NCBI GenBank assembly: GCA_943370145.1
Contig: CALRPY020000053.1
Span: forward strand, 1 to 30,947
DNA: 30,947 nucleotides
Reading direction: 5' to 3'
DNA from: Ga0077536 sp943370145
Lineage (GTDB): Bacteria; Pseudomonadota; Gammaproteobacteria; Ga0077536
Shown: positions 16,726 to 26,105 of the stretch, in pieces
Layout: each line of letters begins with the position of its first letter
How positions within the stretch are numbered: position 1 is the stretch's first letter
The notes under the pieces: generated by a model
The model's input: only the letters and a program-made list of their open reading frames with translations
Told to the model about the DNA's origin: nothing
Database searches by the model: none
Made by a program: the position numbers and the translations under genes

Positions 16726-16741
16726 CTGTATGGATGAACAG
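16726..16741. promoter_or_regulatory. LexA (SOS) box
   Basis: CTG at 16726-16728, ten bases (TATGGATGAA), then CAG at 16739-16741: an exact CTG-N10-CAG SOS box of gammaproteobacterial type. It covers the predicted transcription start of lexA-imuA-imuB and ends 11 bases before the lexA ATG. Confidence 0.85.
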
Positions 16742-16746
16742 GTGTG

Positions 16747-16774
16747 ATTATATCCAGGCATGTGCCGGCCGCAA
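16747..16774 (-). promoter_or_regulatory. Promoter of the lexA-imuA-imuB operon
   Basis: On the minus strand a perfect TATAAT (16747-16752) lies 16 bases after TTGCGG (16769-16774), which matches the -35 consensus at 3-4 positions. The start of transcription falls at about 16740, inside the LexA box. Confidence 0.75.
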
Positions 16775-16895
16775 GGAGACGCGCAGCGCAACAAAACGCC
16801 ACAATCCTCCGTATACTCGCCCCAAGCCCGGCGGGCAGAGTCGAGAGTGCGCGCGCGGCAGGCTCCCGAATCATCCACCAGCCGGAGGTCCATGC

Positions 16896-17927
16896 ATGAC
16901 TGCCACACCCGCCACGCCGATTCCGTGCACGCTGCTGCGCGGCGACGGCATCGGTCCCGAGATCGTCGACGCCACCCTGCAGGTGCTCGACGCACTGGGC
17001 GCCCCGTTCGAATGGCACGAACAGATTGCCGGGCTCACCGCCATCGAGCGCGACGGCGACCCGCTGCCGCAGGCGACGACCGACAGCATGCGCGCGACCG
17101 GCCTGACGCTGAAAGGCCCGCTGACCACGCCGATCGGCGGCGGCTTCCGCTCGATCAACGTGCGCCTGCGCGAGGCGCTGAAGCTCTATGCGAACGTGCG
17201 GCCCGCCCGCTCGCTGCTGCCGGATGGCAAGTTCCCCGACGTCGACATCGTGCTGATCCGCGAGAACACCGGCGGCTTCTACGTCGGCGTCGAGCACTTC
17301 ATCCAGATCGGCGACGACCCGCACGCGGTCGCCGAAGCCTCGGGCATCCTGACCCGCGAAAACTGCCAGAAAATCGCCCGCTACGCCTTTGAATACGCCG
17401 TCGCGACCGGCCGGAAGAAAATCACGGTCGTGCACAAGGCGAACATCCTCAAGGCGCTGACCGGCCTCTTCCTCGAGACGGTGACGACCATCGGGAAGGA
17501 ATACGAGGGTCGAGTGAAACTCGAGGACCGCATCGTCGACAACTGCGCGATGCAGCTCGTGATCAACCCGGCCCAGTTCGACATGATCCTGACGACCAAC
17601 ATGTTCGGCGACATCCTGTCGGACGAGATCGCGGGCCTGATCGGCGGGCTGGGCCTCGCGCCCGGCGCGAACGTCGGCGCGAACGCCGCGATGTTCGAGG
17701 CCGTGCACGGTTCGGCGCCGGACATCGCGGGCCAGGGCATCGCGAACCCGACCGCGCTGCTCCTCGCCGCGGCGATGATGCTGGAGCACTGCTCACTGCA
17801 CGCGCTCGCCGCGCAGCTGCGCGCGGCGCTGGCCCGGACGCTCGCGAACAAGGCGACACGCACGCGCGACCTCGGTGGCCCGCTGATGACGACGGACTAC
17901 ACCCGCGCGGTCATCGCGAACCTCTGA
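16896..17927 (+). CDS. Isocitrate dehydrogenase, NAD-dependent type
   Basis: A 343-residue member of the isocitrate/isopropylmalate dehydrogenase family, oxidising isocitrate to 2-oxoglutarate in the TCA cycle. Substrate-binding residues are seen in GGGFRSINVRLREALKLYAN (Ser86, Asn88, Arg90), RENTGGFYVGVEH, VVHKANILK (Lys) and NMFGDILSDEIAGLIGGLG (metal-binding Asp). The coenzyme loop reads HGSAPDIAG, with Asp276-Ile277 where NADP enzymes carry Lys-Tyr, so NAD+ is predicted. The short size and 'SINVRLREALKLYANVRP' fit the IDH3-like bacterial NAD-IDH group; isopropylmalate dehydrogenase is less likely. The ATG at 16896 follows GGAGG (16884-16888). A -10-like TATACT is at 16812-16817. dgkA follows after 10 bases and probably shares the transcript. 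Confidence 0.88.
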   Translation: MTATPATPIPCTLLRGDGIGPEIVDATLQVLDALGAPFEWHEQIAGLTAIERDGDPLPQATTDSMRATGLTLKGPLTTPIGGGFRSINVRLREALKLYANVRPARSLLPDGKFPDVDIVLIRENTGGFYVGVEHFIQIGDDPHAVAEASGILTRENCQKIARYAFEYAVATGRKKITVVHKANILKALTGLFLETVTTIGKEYEGRVKLEDRIVDNCAMQLVINPAQFDMILTTNMFGDILSDEIAGLIGGLGLAPGANVGANAAMFEAVHGSAPDIAGQGIANPTALLLAAAMMLEHCSLHALAAQLRAALARTLANKATRTRDLGGPLMTTDYTRAVIANL

Positions 17928-17937
17928 CGGACTCCGC

Positions 17938-18312
17938 ATGGCGAGCGACGTCAAGGGTCTGCGGCGCGTCTGGAACGCGTTCTTCTATTCGGTTGCCGGC
18001 TTTCGCGCCGCGTGGCGCCACGAGGCGGCGTTCCGCCAGGAGATGGGACTCACCGTGCTGCTCACGCCGGCCGCGTGGTGGCTCGCCCGCACGCCGTTGG
18101 AATTCGCATTGCTGGTGGGGAGCTGCCTGCTCGTGCTGATCGTCGAACTGCTGAACTCGGCGATCGAGACGGTCACCGACAGGGTCGGCATGGAACGCCA
18201 CGAGCTGTCAGGCCGCGCCAAGGACCTGGGCTCGGCCGCCGTGCTGCTGAGCCTGGTGCTGGTGGCCTGCGTGTGGGGCGGCATTGCCGCCACGCGCTTC
18301 GGCTGGTTCTGA
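17938..18312 (+). CDS. dgkA: Diacylglycerol kinase
   Basis: A 124-residue inner-membrane diacylglycerol kinase, which rephosphorylates diacylglycerol released by envelope glycan synthesis to phosphatidate. The size equals E. coli DgkA (about 121). Three hydrophobic segments lie at residues 36-50, 55-78 and 95-115. The catalytic segment ELLNSAIETVTDRVGMERHELSGRAKDLGSAAV is fully conserved, including the catalytic and metal-binding Glu residues. The start ATG is 10 bases behind the isocitrate dehydrogenase stop. The gene ends in front of repeat region B, which separates it from the convergent kinase gene. Confidence 0.95.
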   Translation: MASDVKGLRRVWNAFFYSVAGFRAAWRHEAAFRQEMGLTVLLTPAAWWLARTPLEFALLVGSCLLVLIVELLNSAIETVTDRVGMERHELSGRAKDLGSAAVLLSLVLVACVWGGIAATRFGWF

Positions 18313-18958
18313 ACCGCTGCGCGCCAATCCTTCACACGCTGTTCAAGCGCTCTTTCCTGATCACATTCTCCCCGGCCGTGCGACATCAACCCGCAGCTTG
18401 CCGGGTGATGGATGGCCCTCTTGGCCACCGGACTTCGGGATAGCCACCGAGCCACTGTGTCCCGCGCTGCGCCCGGACGGTCTGCAGGGTCCAGGGGCCT
18501 GCCCGTTCTGACAAGGGCATCGAGAATCGTCAGCCGATAAAAGAGAAAAGGTGTCAGATTTCAAATCTGACACCTTTTCTCTTTTGTTGATCACATTTGT
18601 GCTCAAGCGTTGGGCTGACGCAGGAAGCCCAACCTACCCACCTGGTCACATGCGTGTCCTCCGTGGTGAAACCGGCCGTTTCCGCGACACGAGTAGCCCG
18701 ATTGTCACCACGCAGAGCAAGGAGGACACGGAGCAGTCGCTTTTTTCGACCGTCGCCCGGGCGATGGTCATGCCTTCGACAGCAGGCTCAGCCCCACTCG
18801 AACAATCTCGGCGTTCCCGGTGGCCCATAAGCACCCGGATACCGGCACCGGCGTCCGAATGTGACCAGGAGACAGGTTCAAGAGGCTGGGCGCCGGTGGC
18901 GCGGCCTGAGTGATCGAAATCCGCGCCCGGCTGTTCAGCGGCAGACGGCCGCAGCGGC
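18313..18958. repeat. Intergenic repeat region B between convergent dgkA and kinase gene
   Basis: No gene is supported in this 646-base stretch. It holds the palindrome at 18539-18585 and a copy of the repeat also seen at 331-555. Here the repeat runs about 18652-18872: GTGTCCTCCGTGGTGAAACC at 18654-18673, facing TTGTCACCACGCAG and GGAGGACACGGAG at 18702-18733, then GGGCGATGGTCATG, then GCTCAGCCCCACTCGAA (18786-18802). A fragment CGGGATAGCCACCG near 18437-18450 also occurs near 222-235. The parts outside these repeats show nothing recognisable. Confidence 0.7.
18539..18585. terminator. Perfect 47-base palindrome, probable bidirectional terminator
   Basis: Two 23-base arms around a single C at 18562. 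The core GGTGTCAGATTT-C-AAATCTGACACC is flanked by AAAAGAGAAAA before and TTTTCTCTTTT after, giving a stem followed by a T-run on both strands. It lies between the 3' ends of dgkA (+) and the kinase gene (-). It shares the inner 19 bases of each arm with the palindrome at 13447-13489; the outer arms differ but remain self-complementary in each copy. Confidence 0.7.
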
Positions 18959-20239
18959 TCAGGGCCGCAGCGCGCGGGCCAGTTCCTTCGTCGTTTCGCG
19001 CAGGCGCGAGATCAGCACGCCCTGGAAGGCCTTGCCCATGCGCAACTGGCAAGGCAGTGAGGCCCATTCCTTGAAATCACGGTCGATCCGCACGACCGTG
19101 GTGTCGCGGTTCGCGGTGACCGTCGCGCTGCGCCCGCCGTCGGCGAGATACTCCATCTCGCCGAAACATTCACCTGGCTCGAGATCGCGGATGCGCACCC
19201 CGTTCATGATGATGCCGACCGCGCCTTCGGCGATCACGTAGAACGCGCGTTCCTTGTCGCCTTCCGTGAACACCATCCCACCCGGCTCGTAGCGCCGCCA
19301 GGCGGCGACCTTCACGATTTCCTTCAGCTCGTTCCGGGTGAACTCGCGGAAAAACGCGAGATCGGCGAGGCGCTGCAGCTTCTGGCCGTCGTCGAGCACC
19401 AGCGGCAGGTTGCGCGCGTCCTCGAGCAACGCGTCGAGATCGCGCACCAGCTCGCCGCCGGTCCTGTAGCGGCGCCCGAGATCCTTCTCCAGCAGCTTGC
19501 GGACAATCGGCCACAGCTGCTCGGGAATCTCCGGCCGCACCTCGCGCAGCGGCACCGGATCCTCGTTGCAGACCTTGTGGATGAGTCCGGTCAGTCCCTT
19601 GGCCGCGAACGGCGGCGTGCCGGTCAGCATCTCGTAGAACACCGAGCCCAGCGAGAACAGGTCCGACTGCGGCGTGATCTCGGCGTCACGCGCCTGCTCC
19701 GGCGACATGTAGAGCGGCGACCCGAACCAGCCGACGATCTGGGTCTGGTCGGCGCCCATGCGGCGCGCGATGCCGAAGTCGCCGAGCTTCGCGTTGCCGT
19801 CCTTCGTCAGCATGATGTTCGCCGGCTTGATGTCCCGGTGCAGCACGCCGTGGCGGTGCGCGTAGTCGAGCGCGTCCGCGGTCTGGCGGATGATGCGGAT
19901 GACGGTCGGGATGGGCAGCAGCGTATCGACGCGGCAGTAGTTGCGCAGCGTGTCGCCACCGGCGATGTACTCCATGACCATGTACGGCTGGCCGGCGTCC
20001 TCGCCGGCCTCGTAGACCTTCAGCACGTGCGGATGATCGAGCCGGCCCGCCGAACGCGCCTCGTTGATGAACAGTCGCCGCGCCACGCCCTCGTTGTCGG
20101 CATCGGCGTGGGTGGCGAGCTTGATCGCGACCGGGCGGTCGACGTACGGGTCGTGCGCGCGGTAGACCACGCCCATCGCACCGCGCCCCAGCACGTCGAT
20201 GACATCGTACTTGCCTATCTTTCTCGGATGTTCGTTCAT
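18959..20239 (-). CDS. Ser/Thr protein kinase with C-terminal cyclic-nucleotide-binding domain
   Basis: A 426-residue cytoplasmic protein. The N-terminal Hanks-type kinase domain (residues about 11-275) is complete: Gly-rich loop LGRGAMGVVY (17-26), Lys40 in VAIK, Glu60, HRD as VLHRDIKPAN with Asp136 and Asn141, DFG with Asp154, then GSPLYMSPEQ. The C-terminal part (about 290-415) is a CAP-ED/cNMP-binding domain: GMVFTEGDKERAFYVIAEGAV, then GECFGEMEYLADGGRSATV, keeping the Glu and Arg of the phosphate-binding cassette. There is no transmembrane segment and there are no PASTA repeats. It would phosphorylate proteins under control of a cyclic nucleotide or a similar ligand. Its ATG overlaps the stop of the upstream PilZ-DUF1631 gene by 4 bases, so the two products are made together and likely work together. 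No target is known from the sequence. Confidence 0.92.
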   Translation of the reverse strand: MNEHPRKIGKYDVIDVLGRGAMGVVYRAHDPYVDRPVAIKLATHADADNEGVARRLFINEARSAGRLDHPHVLKVYEAGEDAGQPYMVMEYIAGGDTLRNYCRVDTLLPIPTVIRIIRQTADALDYAHRHGVLHRDIKPANIMLTKDGNAKLGDFGIARRMGADQTQIVGWFGSPLYMSPEQARDAEITPQSDLFSLGSVFYEMLTGTPPFAAKGLTGLIHKVCNEDPVPLREVRPEIPEQLWPIVRKLLEKDLGRRYRTGGELVRDLDALLEDARNLPLVLDDGQKLQRLADLAFFREFTRNELKEIVKVAAWRRYEPGGMVFTEGDKERAFYVIAEGAVGIIMNGVRIRDLEPGECFGEMEYLADGGRSATVTANRDTTVVRIDRDFKEWASLPCQLRMGKAFQGVLISRLRETTKELARALRP

Positions 20240-23200
20240 GCGCCCGTGCTTCCGATGACCAGGCGCGTGGCGCGGGTCTGGTCGTGGATGAAGTCGATGC
20301 CAAGCTCCTTCACCAGCTCGGCGACGTTGGCCTCGGCGGTCTGCCTCGCGATGGTCGCCTTGCCCATGAAATGGATCAGTTCGTTCATCGACTTGGCCAT
20401 CGCGAAATCCTTCTGGTTCTGGCGCGCGTCGTCGATGAAATCCTGCTGGATGGACACGTAGTCGACCGCCAGTTCCTTCAGATACTCGTAGTTCGTCCGC
20501 GCGCCGCCGAAGTTGCCGAGGATGAACTGGCAGCCGAACTCGCGCAGGGTGTTGACGAGGTCAGCGGTCTCGGTGAGCTTCGTCACGGCGTCCTTGTCGG
20601 CGATTTCGAAGCAGATCTTCGACGGCGGCACCGCCGTCTGCATCAGCTCCGCGATGATCGTGTTGGCGAGGCTGTCGCTGACCAGCGCGGCGCGCGACAG
20701 CGGCACGATGAACGCGCTGAAGCGCTCGACGGCCTCCTCGTTCCTCGCCATCCAGCCGAGCGTGTGCTTCAGCGCCCAGACGTCGATATCGTAGGCGCGC
20801 TCGGAAGCCGCCGCCGCCTGGCTGAAGAGCGTCGGCGGGACGAGCTTGCCGTTGCGATCCTCGGCGCTGACCACGACGAAGGCCGCGGGCGCGCCGTCGC
20901 GGCCCTGCGCCCGGACCTCCTGGTAGAGCAGCGCGAGGCGATCTTTCTCGATGGCCTTGGCGACGTAACCCATCAGTTGCGCGAGCTGCTTGCGATGCGC
21001 GCTGTCGGCGCCGGCGATGTAGACGGGCTTGTCGTGCTGGCCGCGTGCGGTGAGGCAGGCCTCGCCCACCGCGTTCAGCAACTCGACGGGCTTCACCGCG
21101 CCGTCCTCCACCGCCATGAGCCCGGCGACACACTTCAGCGGCAGCGCGTCGCCGTCATGCAGGGACTCGATGAGGTTCAGCGTCGCGCACAGGTCCTGCA
21201 CGTCCTTGTACGCCGCCTGCAGGCCGCCGCGCTCCCAGTAAAGCGCGATTTCACCGCCGCCGAGCCGCCCGAGCGTCACCTGCTTCCTGCCATAGCGGTT
21301 GCGCAACGTTTCGGCGACGCGGCGCAGGATGGCGTCGCCCGCGCGCAGCCCATGCTGCTCGTTGATGGCCTTGAGATTGTCGATCGCGATCTGGCACAGC
21401 ACCGTGCCGGTGTCGGGCCGGGCCGTCGCCGGCAGGCGCTCCTCGAGCGCGTGCATGAAGGATTTGCGGTTCAGGAGCCCGGTCAGCGTGTCGTGGTGGG
21501 CCTGCTCGACAACCTGCTCGTGGAAGCGATTGACGACGCCGAACAGCGCGCGGTCGACCGCCGGGGCACCGTCGTCCGGCAGCGGCTTCAACAGTCCGCG
21601 CCGCAGGTACATCGCGACCTGCTGCAGGGTCAGGGTGGACACCTTGGCGCCACGCGGGTCCACGAACACGTACGGATTGAATTCCTCGCCTATCCATACC
21701 AGGGTCACCGGCACCGGCTGGCGGGCGTTGGCGTTCATCAACATCCGATCGCCGACGTGCAGCGCCTTCGAGCGGTTGAGCCAGCGGTTCCACTCGGGCG
21801 ACAGCTCCTGTTGCGAGCTGGTGGATTCACCCGGCCTCGCGCCGGATTTCTCGCGGCGTTCGCGGAGCATCGCCTGCTGCTCGTTGCAGCCGGCGATCAC
21901 CTGCTGGACGTTGCTTTCGTAGCGCCGCCGTTGTTCGCGGATGATGTCGTCGAGTTCCGACACCACCGGCTGCACCGCTTCCGGGCCGTGGTTGACGCCG
22001 TCGAGCAGGCCGCGCACCCGGTCCGACAGCTGCTGCCAGTCGGGTCCCTGCTCCTGACGCAGCAGCGAGATGCGGTTCAGCAGCTGGCGCAGCGGGTGAT
22101 GGGTGGACGCGAAGAAATCCTCGTCCAGCAGCGCGGCCCGATGCACCGAGGGCTGCAGGCGCTTCAACTGGGCTTTCGAGAAATCGGCGAGCATCGAGTC
22201 GCGCAGGAGGGCCTCGAACAGGCCGACGATCACCTCGATGGCGTCGCTCTCGTCCTGGCCGATGGCCCGCCCGCCCAGGCCTTCGGCGGCGAGCGTGGCG
22301 GCAAGGCGCTCCTTGATTTCCTCGGCGTCGAAGAGTTTCGGCTCGGACTCCTCGAGGAGCGCCCGCTGCAGGCCGGTCAGACCGTGGGCAAGCTGCGCCG
22401 TCGAGTAGGTCGCGCCGTCGGGCACCGGGGTCGCGGCAAGATCGGGCGCGAGCTGCCGGCGCAGGGCCAGCTGGGCCTGCGCCGTGTGATAGGCCTGTTC
22501 CAGCGTCGGCATCACGGCCACCGAAGGTCCGTAGCCGAAACCGCCGAAGGTAACCTCGCCGCCGATGCCGCCCATGCGGACGCCCGACCCTACCGCGCCC
22601 TGCGCGACCTGGGCACCGGGCATGCCCATCGCGGCGCCCGGCACGCCTTGCACCCCGGCCACGCCGGGGAACCCCTGAGTGGCGGCCATGCCGTGGCTGC
22701 CCACGGGGGCTGCCGGCATGCCCGCGGAGCCGGCGCCCTGCAGCGGACCGGTGCTCGCCAGTCGATTCAGTGTTTCGTCGTGCATGGACGGCAGGCCGCC
22801 CCCGGCAGTGCGCTCCAGCGACGGCGGCGATGAGTCGGCCCTGCGCTGCGCGCCCAGCTGCTTGATGGCCAGCTTCTCCTGTTCGAGCACCGGCTGGATG
22901 CCGTTGTCGATCAGCAGCTGGTTGAGGTCGTCGTAAAGCCGCCCGAGGTGCGGTTCAGCGAGGCGGCGCAGGCTCCTGTAGGCGAGGTCGCTGACGCTGC
23001 GGTTGGTCAGCATGCCCTTCAGTTCCTCGGCGAACGCATTGCAGACGACCGCCGGCCCGACCGGGTTGTCGGCATCCGACAGCGGACGACGGGCCAGCAC
23101 GCCCAGCCTGCGCGACAGCGCGTGCAGGGCATCCTTGTGGCGCGTTTCGAGTTCCGACACCGCTTCCGACACCGACAGGAATTCCTCGAACTCCTCCTTG

Positions 23201-23877
23201 TCGACCAGCGAGAGGTTGGACAGCGACGTGACGGGCGCGGGCGTTGCGCGCTCGGCAAGCGGATTGCCGAGTATCGCGGCGGCCTTGATCAGGGTCTGGG
23301 GGACCCGCTTCGTAATGTTGTCCGCACGCCGGCGCAGCTCGTTCTGCACGTCGGTGAAGAAGCTCATGTCGCGATTGGACTTCGAATCGCGTGCCGCGGC
23401 GAACAACGCATCGCCCAGGTGGCGGGTGAACTCGACGGCGAGCTGCTCGGCGGTCTTCTCGACCAGCGAGCTCATGCGCGGCAGCACGCGCCCGAACTCG
23501 GGCGCGAAGCGGCGCTGGGTTTCGGTCAGCGATTCGGGGGCCAGCGGGGGCGGGCCCGCGATTTCCTGCAGCAGTTCGACGGTGGCCGGATCCGGGTTGT
23601 CGAAGGCGACCCCGAGGCCCGCGGGAATCACGCGGCACACGGAGAGGGTGAGCTGCAGCTCGCGGCGCTCGTCGCCGGTCACCACCGCGAAATAGAGCGT
23701 GGCCCGGTCCTGCGGATTGACGGTGCGCAGTTCACGCGCATCGACCGCGATGAACATGCCGGCGACGCAGAAGTCCCGCACCGTGCAGGCGAACGGCGGC
23801 CGCCCGCCGACCGAGATGAGCGCGTCCAGATTCATCGGGATGCGGGCGTAGTGCCGGCGGTCCTGCCCCTGGTCCAT
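20236..23877 (-). CDS. PilZ-DUF1631-degenerate GGDEF-degenerate EAL protein
   Basis: A 1213-residue multidomain signalling protein. PilZ domain at about 5-105, with RHYAR (8-12) matching RxxxR and DFCVAG (35-40) in place of DxSxxG. The central part fits DUF1631 (about 110-740), interrupted by a Gly/Met/Pro/Ala-rich low-complexity linker (about 360-460, DNA about 22500-22800). A GGDEF domain follows (about 775-950: DTLTGLLNRKSF is good, but the signature reads GGGEI at 873-877). Then an EAL domain (about 975-1205) where EALLRW is replaced by FVVVSA and DDFGTG by GNFGGA. Both catalytic centres look dead, so it should sense or scaffold rather than make or break c-di-GMP. ATG 23877 has GGGAG upstream. 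It is coupled by ATGA to the kinase gene and diverges from glnS. Confidence 0.85.
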   Translation of the reverse strand: MDQGQDRRHYARIPMNLDALISVGGRPPFACTVRDFCVAGMFIAVDARELRTVNPQDRATLYFAVVTGDERRELQLTLSVCRVIPAGLGVAFDNPDPATVELLQEIAGPPPLAPESLTETQRRFAPEFGRVLPRMSSLVEKTAEQLAVEFTRHLGDALFAAARDSKSNRDMSFFTDVQNELRRRADNITKRVPQTLIKAAAILGNPLAERATPAPVTSLSNLSLVDKEEFEEFLSVSEAVSELETRHKDALHALSRRLGVLARRPLSDADNPVGPAVVCNAFAEELKGMLTNRSVSDLAYRSLRRLAEPHLGRLYDDLNQLLIDNGIQPVLEQEKLAIKQLGAQRRADSSPPSLERTAGGGLPSMHDETLNRLASTGPLQGAGSAGMPAAPVGSHGMAATQGFPGVAGVQGVPGAAMGMPGAQVAQGAVGSGVRMGGIGGEVTFGGFGYGPSVAVMPTLEQAYHTAQAQLALRRQLAPDLAATPVPDGATYSTAQLAHGLTGLQRALLEESEPKLFDAEEIKERLAATLAAEGLGGRAIGQDESDAIEVIVGLFEALLRDSMLADFSKAQLKRLQPSVHRAALLDEDFFASTHHPLRQLLNRISLLRQEQGPDWQQLSDRVRGLLDGVNHGPEAVQPVVSELDDIIREQRRRYESNVQQVIAGCNEQQAMLRERREKSGARPGESTSSQQELSPEWNRWLNRSKALHVGDRMLMNANARQPVPVTLVWIGEEFNPYVFVDPRGAKVSTLTLQQVAMYLRRGLLKPLPDDGAPAVDRALFGVVNRFHEQVVEQAHHDTLTGLLNRKSFMHALEERLPATARPDTGTVLCQIAIDNLKAINEQHGLRAGDAILRRVAETLRNRYGRKQVTLGRLGGGEIALYWERGGLQAAYKDVQDLCATLNLIESLHDGDALPLKCVAGLMAVEDGAVKPVELLNAVGEACLTARGQHDKPVYIAGADSAHRKQLAQLMGYVAKAIEKDRLALLYQEVRAQGRDGAPAAFVVVSAEDRNGKLVPPTLFSQAAAASERAYDIDVWALKHTLGWMARNEEAVERFSAFIVPLSRAALVSDSLANTIIAELMQTAVPPSKICFEIADKDAVTKLTETADLVNTLREFGCQFILGNFGGARTNYEYLKELAVDYVSIQQDFIDDARQNQKDFAMAKSMNELIHFMGKATIARQTAEANVAELVKELGIDFIHDQTRATRLVIGSTGA

Positions 23878-24107
23878 GATGCTCCCGTTAACCCCCGCGT
23901 CGTTCCGTTGACTGCTGGAAACTGAATGGAGAAGCCGTCGAGCCCCTACGGCCGACGGCACTCATTGTAAGCCATGTGACCGCAGGGTCGCTCCCCTGGT
24001 GGCTGTCGGCGCCGCGCCCGGCGCGATTCACCGACCCGGGCGGCGCGGAGCTATGCGACAATGCCTCCCCCGAGCAACGACATCGGCCAGGCCGCCCGCT
24101 TCTGAAC

Positions 24108-25769
<1,662 letters not shown>

Positions 25770-25772
<3 letters not shown>

Positions 25773-25798
25773 CTGGCGCGCGTGCGGCGCGCTAGAAT
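25770..25798 (+). promoter_or_regulatory. Candidate promoter of the tRNA-Arg gene
   Basis: TAGAAT at 25793-25798, 8 bases before the tRNA, has TGACTG at 25770-25775 at 17-base spacing, overlapping the glnS stop codon. The -10 is good and the -35 is poor, and read-through from glnS is also possible. Confidence 0.45.
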
Positions 25799-25806
25799 CC
25801 GCACAC

Positions 25807-25881
25807 CTCGCCATAGTTCAACGGATAGAATGGGCCCCTCCTAAGGGCCAGATGTAGGTTCGATTCCTACTGGCGAGGCCA
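25807..25881 (+). tRNA. tRNA-Arg, anticodon CCT
   Basis: A full cloverleaf can be drawn. Acceptor CTCGCCA (25807-25813) pairs with TGGCGAG (25871-25877). U8-A9 follow, then D-arm GTTC/GAAT with GG in the loop. The anticodon stem GGCCC/GGGCC encloses loop CTCCTAA, whose positions 34-36 are CCT, reading AGG arginine codons. The T-arm is GTAGG-TTCGATT-CCTAC. Discriminator G and an encoded CCA (25879-25881) end the gene. No intron or long variable arm. Confidence 0.95.
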
Positions 25882-26010
25882 TCCACCGACACGCCCTCCC
25901 GCCGCCATGGGCCTTTCCGCGCCGGCGGATGGCAAACACTTCCCTTTTGTTCCGGCCGCGCAGGCCTGGCATGGCCACCTGGAGGGGCGCACTACCCCAA
26001 CCTCTCCTTT

Positions 26011-26026
26011 CTGACATTTCTGTCAG
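26011..26026. promoter_or_regulatory. Inverted repeat, candidate TetR operator before the monooxygenase operon
   Basis: CTGACA and TGTCAG face each other across TTTC, an exact 6-bp inverted repeat 79 bases upstream of the monooxygenase ATG. The left half also resembles a -35 element, and an AT-rich GATTTATCTAT (26034-26044) follows, so it may lie over the promoter. The TetR gene two positions down makes it a natural operator candidate. Otherwise 25882-26105 shows nothing recognisable. Confidence 0.4.
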
Positions 26027-26105
26027 CTCTCTTGATTTATCTATCGGCACTGGCCCAGACTCGAAGGCCTCGACCAACGCGCAATCGCGCGAGGAGGCAG
26101 CGCTC

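Noticed and set aside
16101..16895. Long upstream extension of the isocitrate dehydrogenase frame
   Set aside because: It is antisense to lexA; the family N-terminus starts just after ATG 16896, which has a good ribosome site.
20284..22833. 849-codon open frame on the plus strand
   Set aside because: It is antisense to the PilZ-DUF1631 gene, has no domain-like composition, and long shadow frames are expected at this GC content.
25929..26105. 59-residue N-terminal extension of the luciferase-like monooxygenase
   Set aside because: No family similarity, and it crosses the probable promoter/operator; GAGGAGG precedes ATG 26106.
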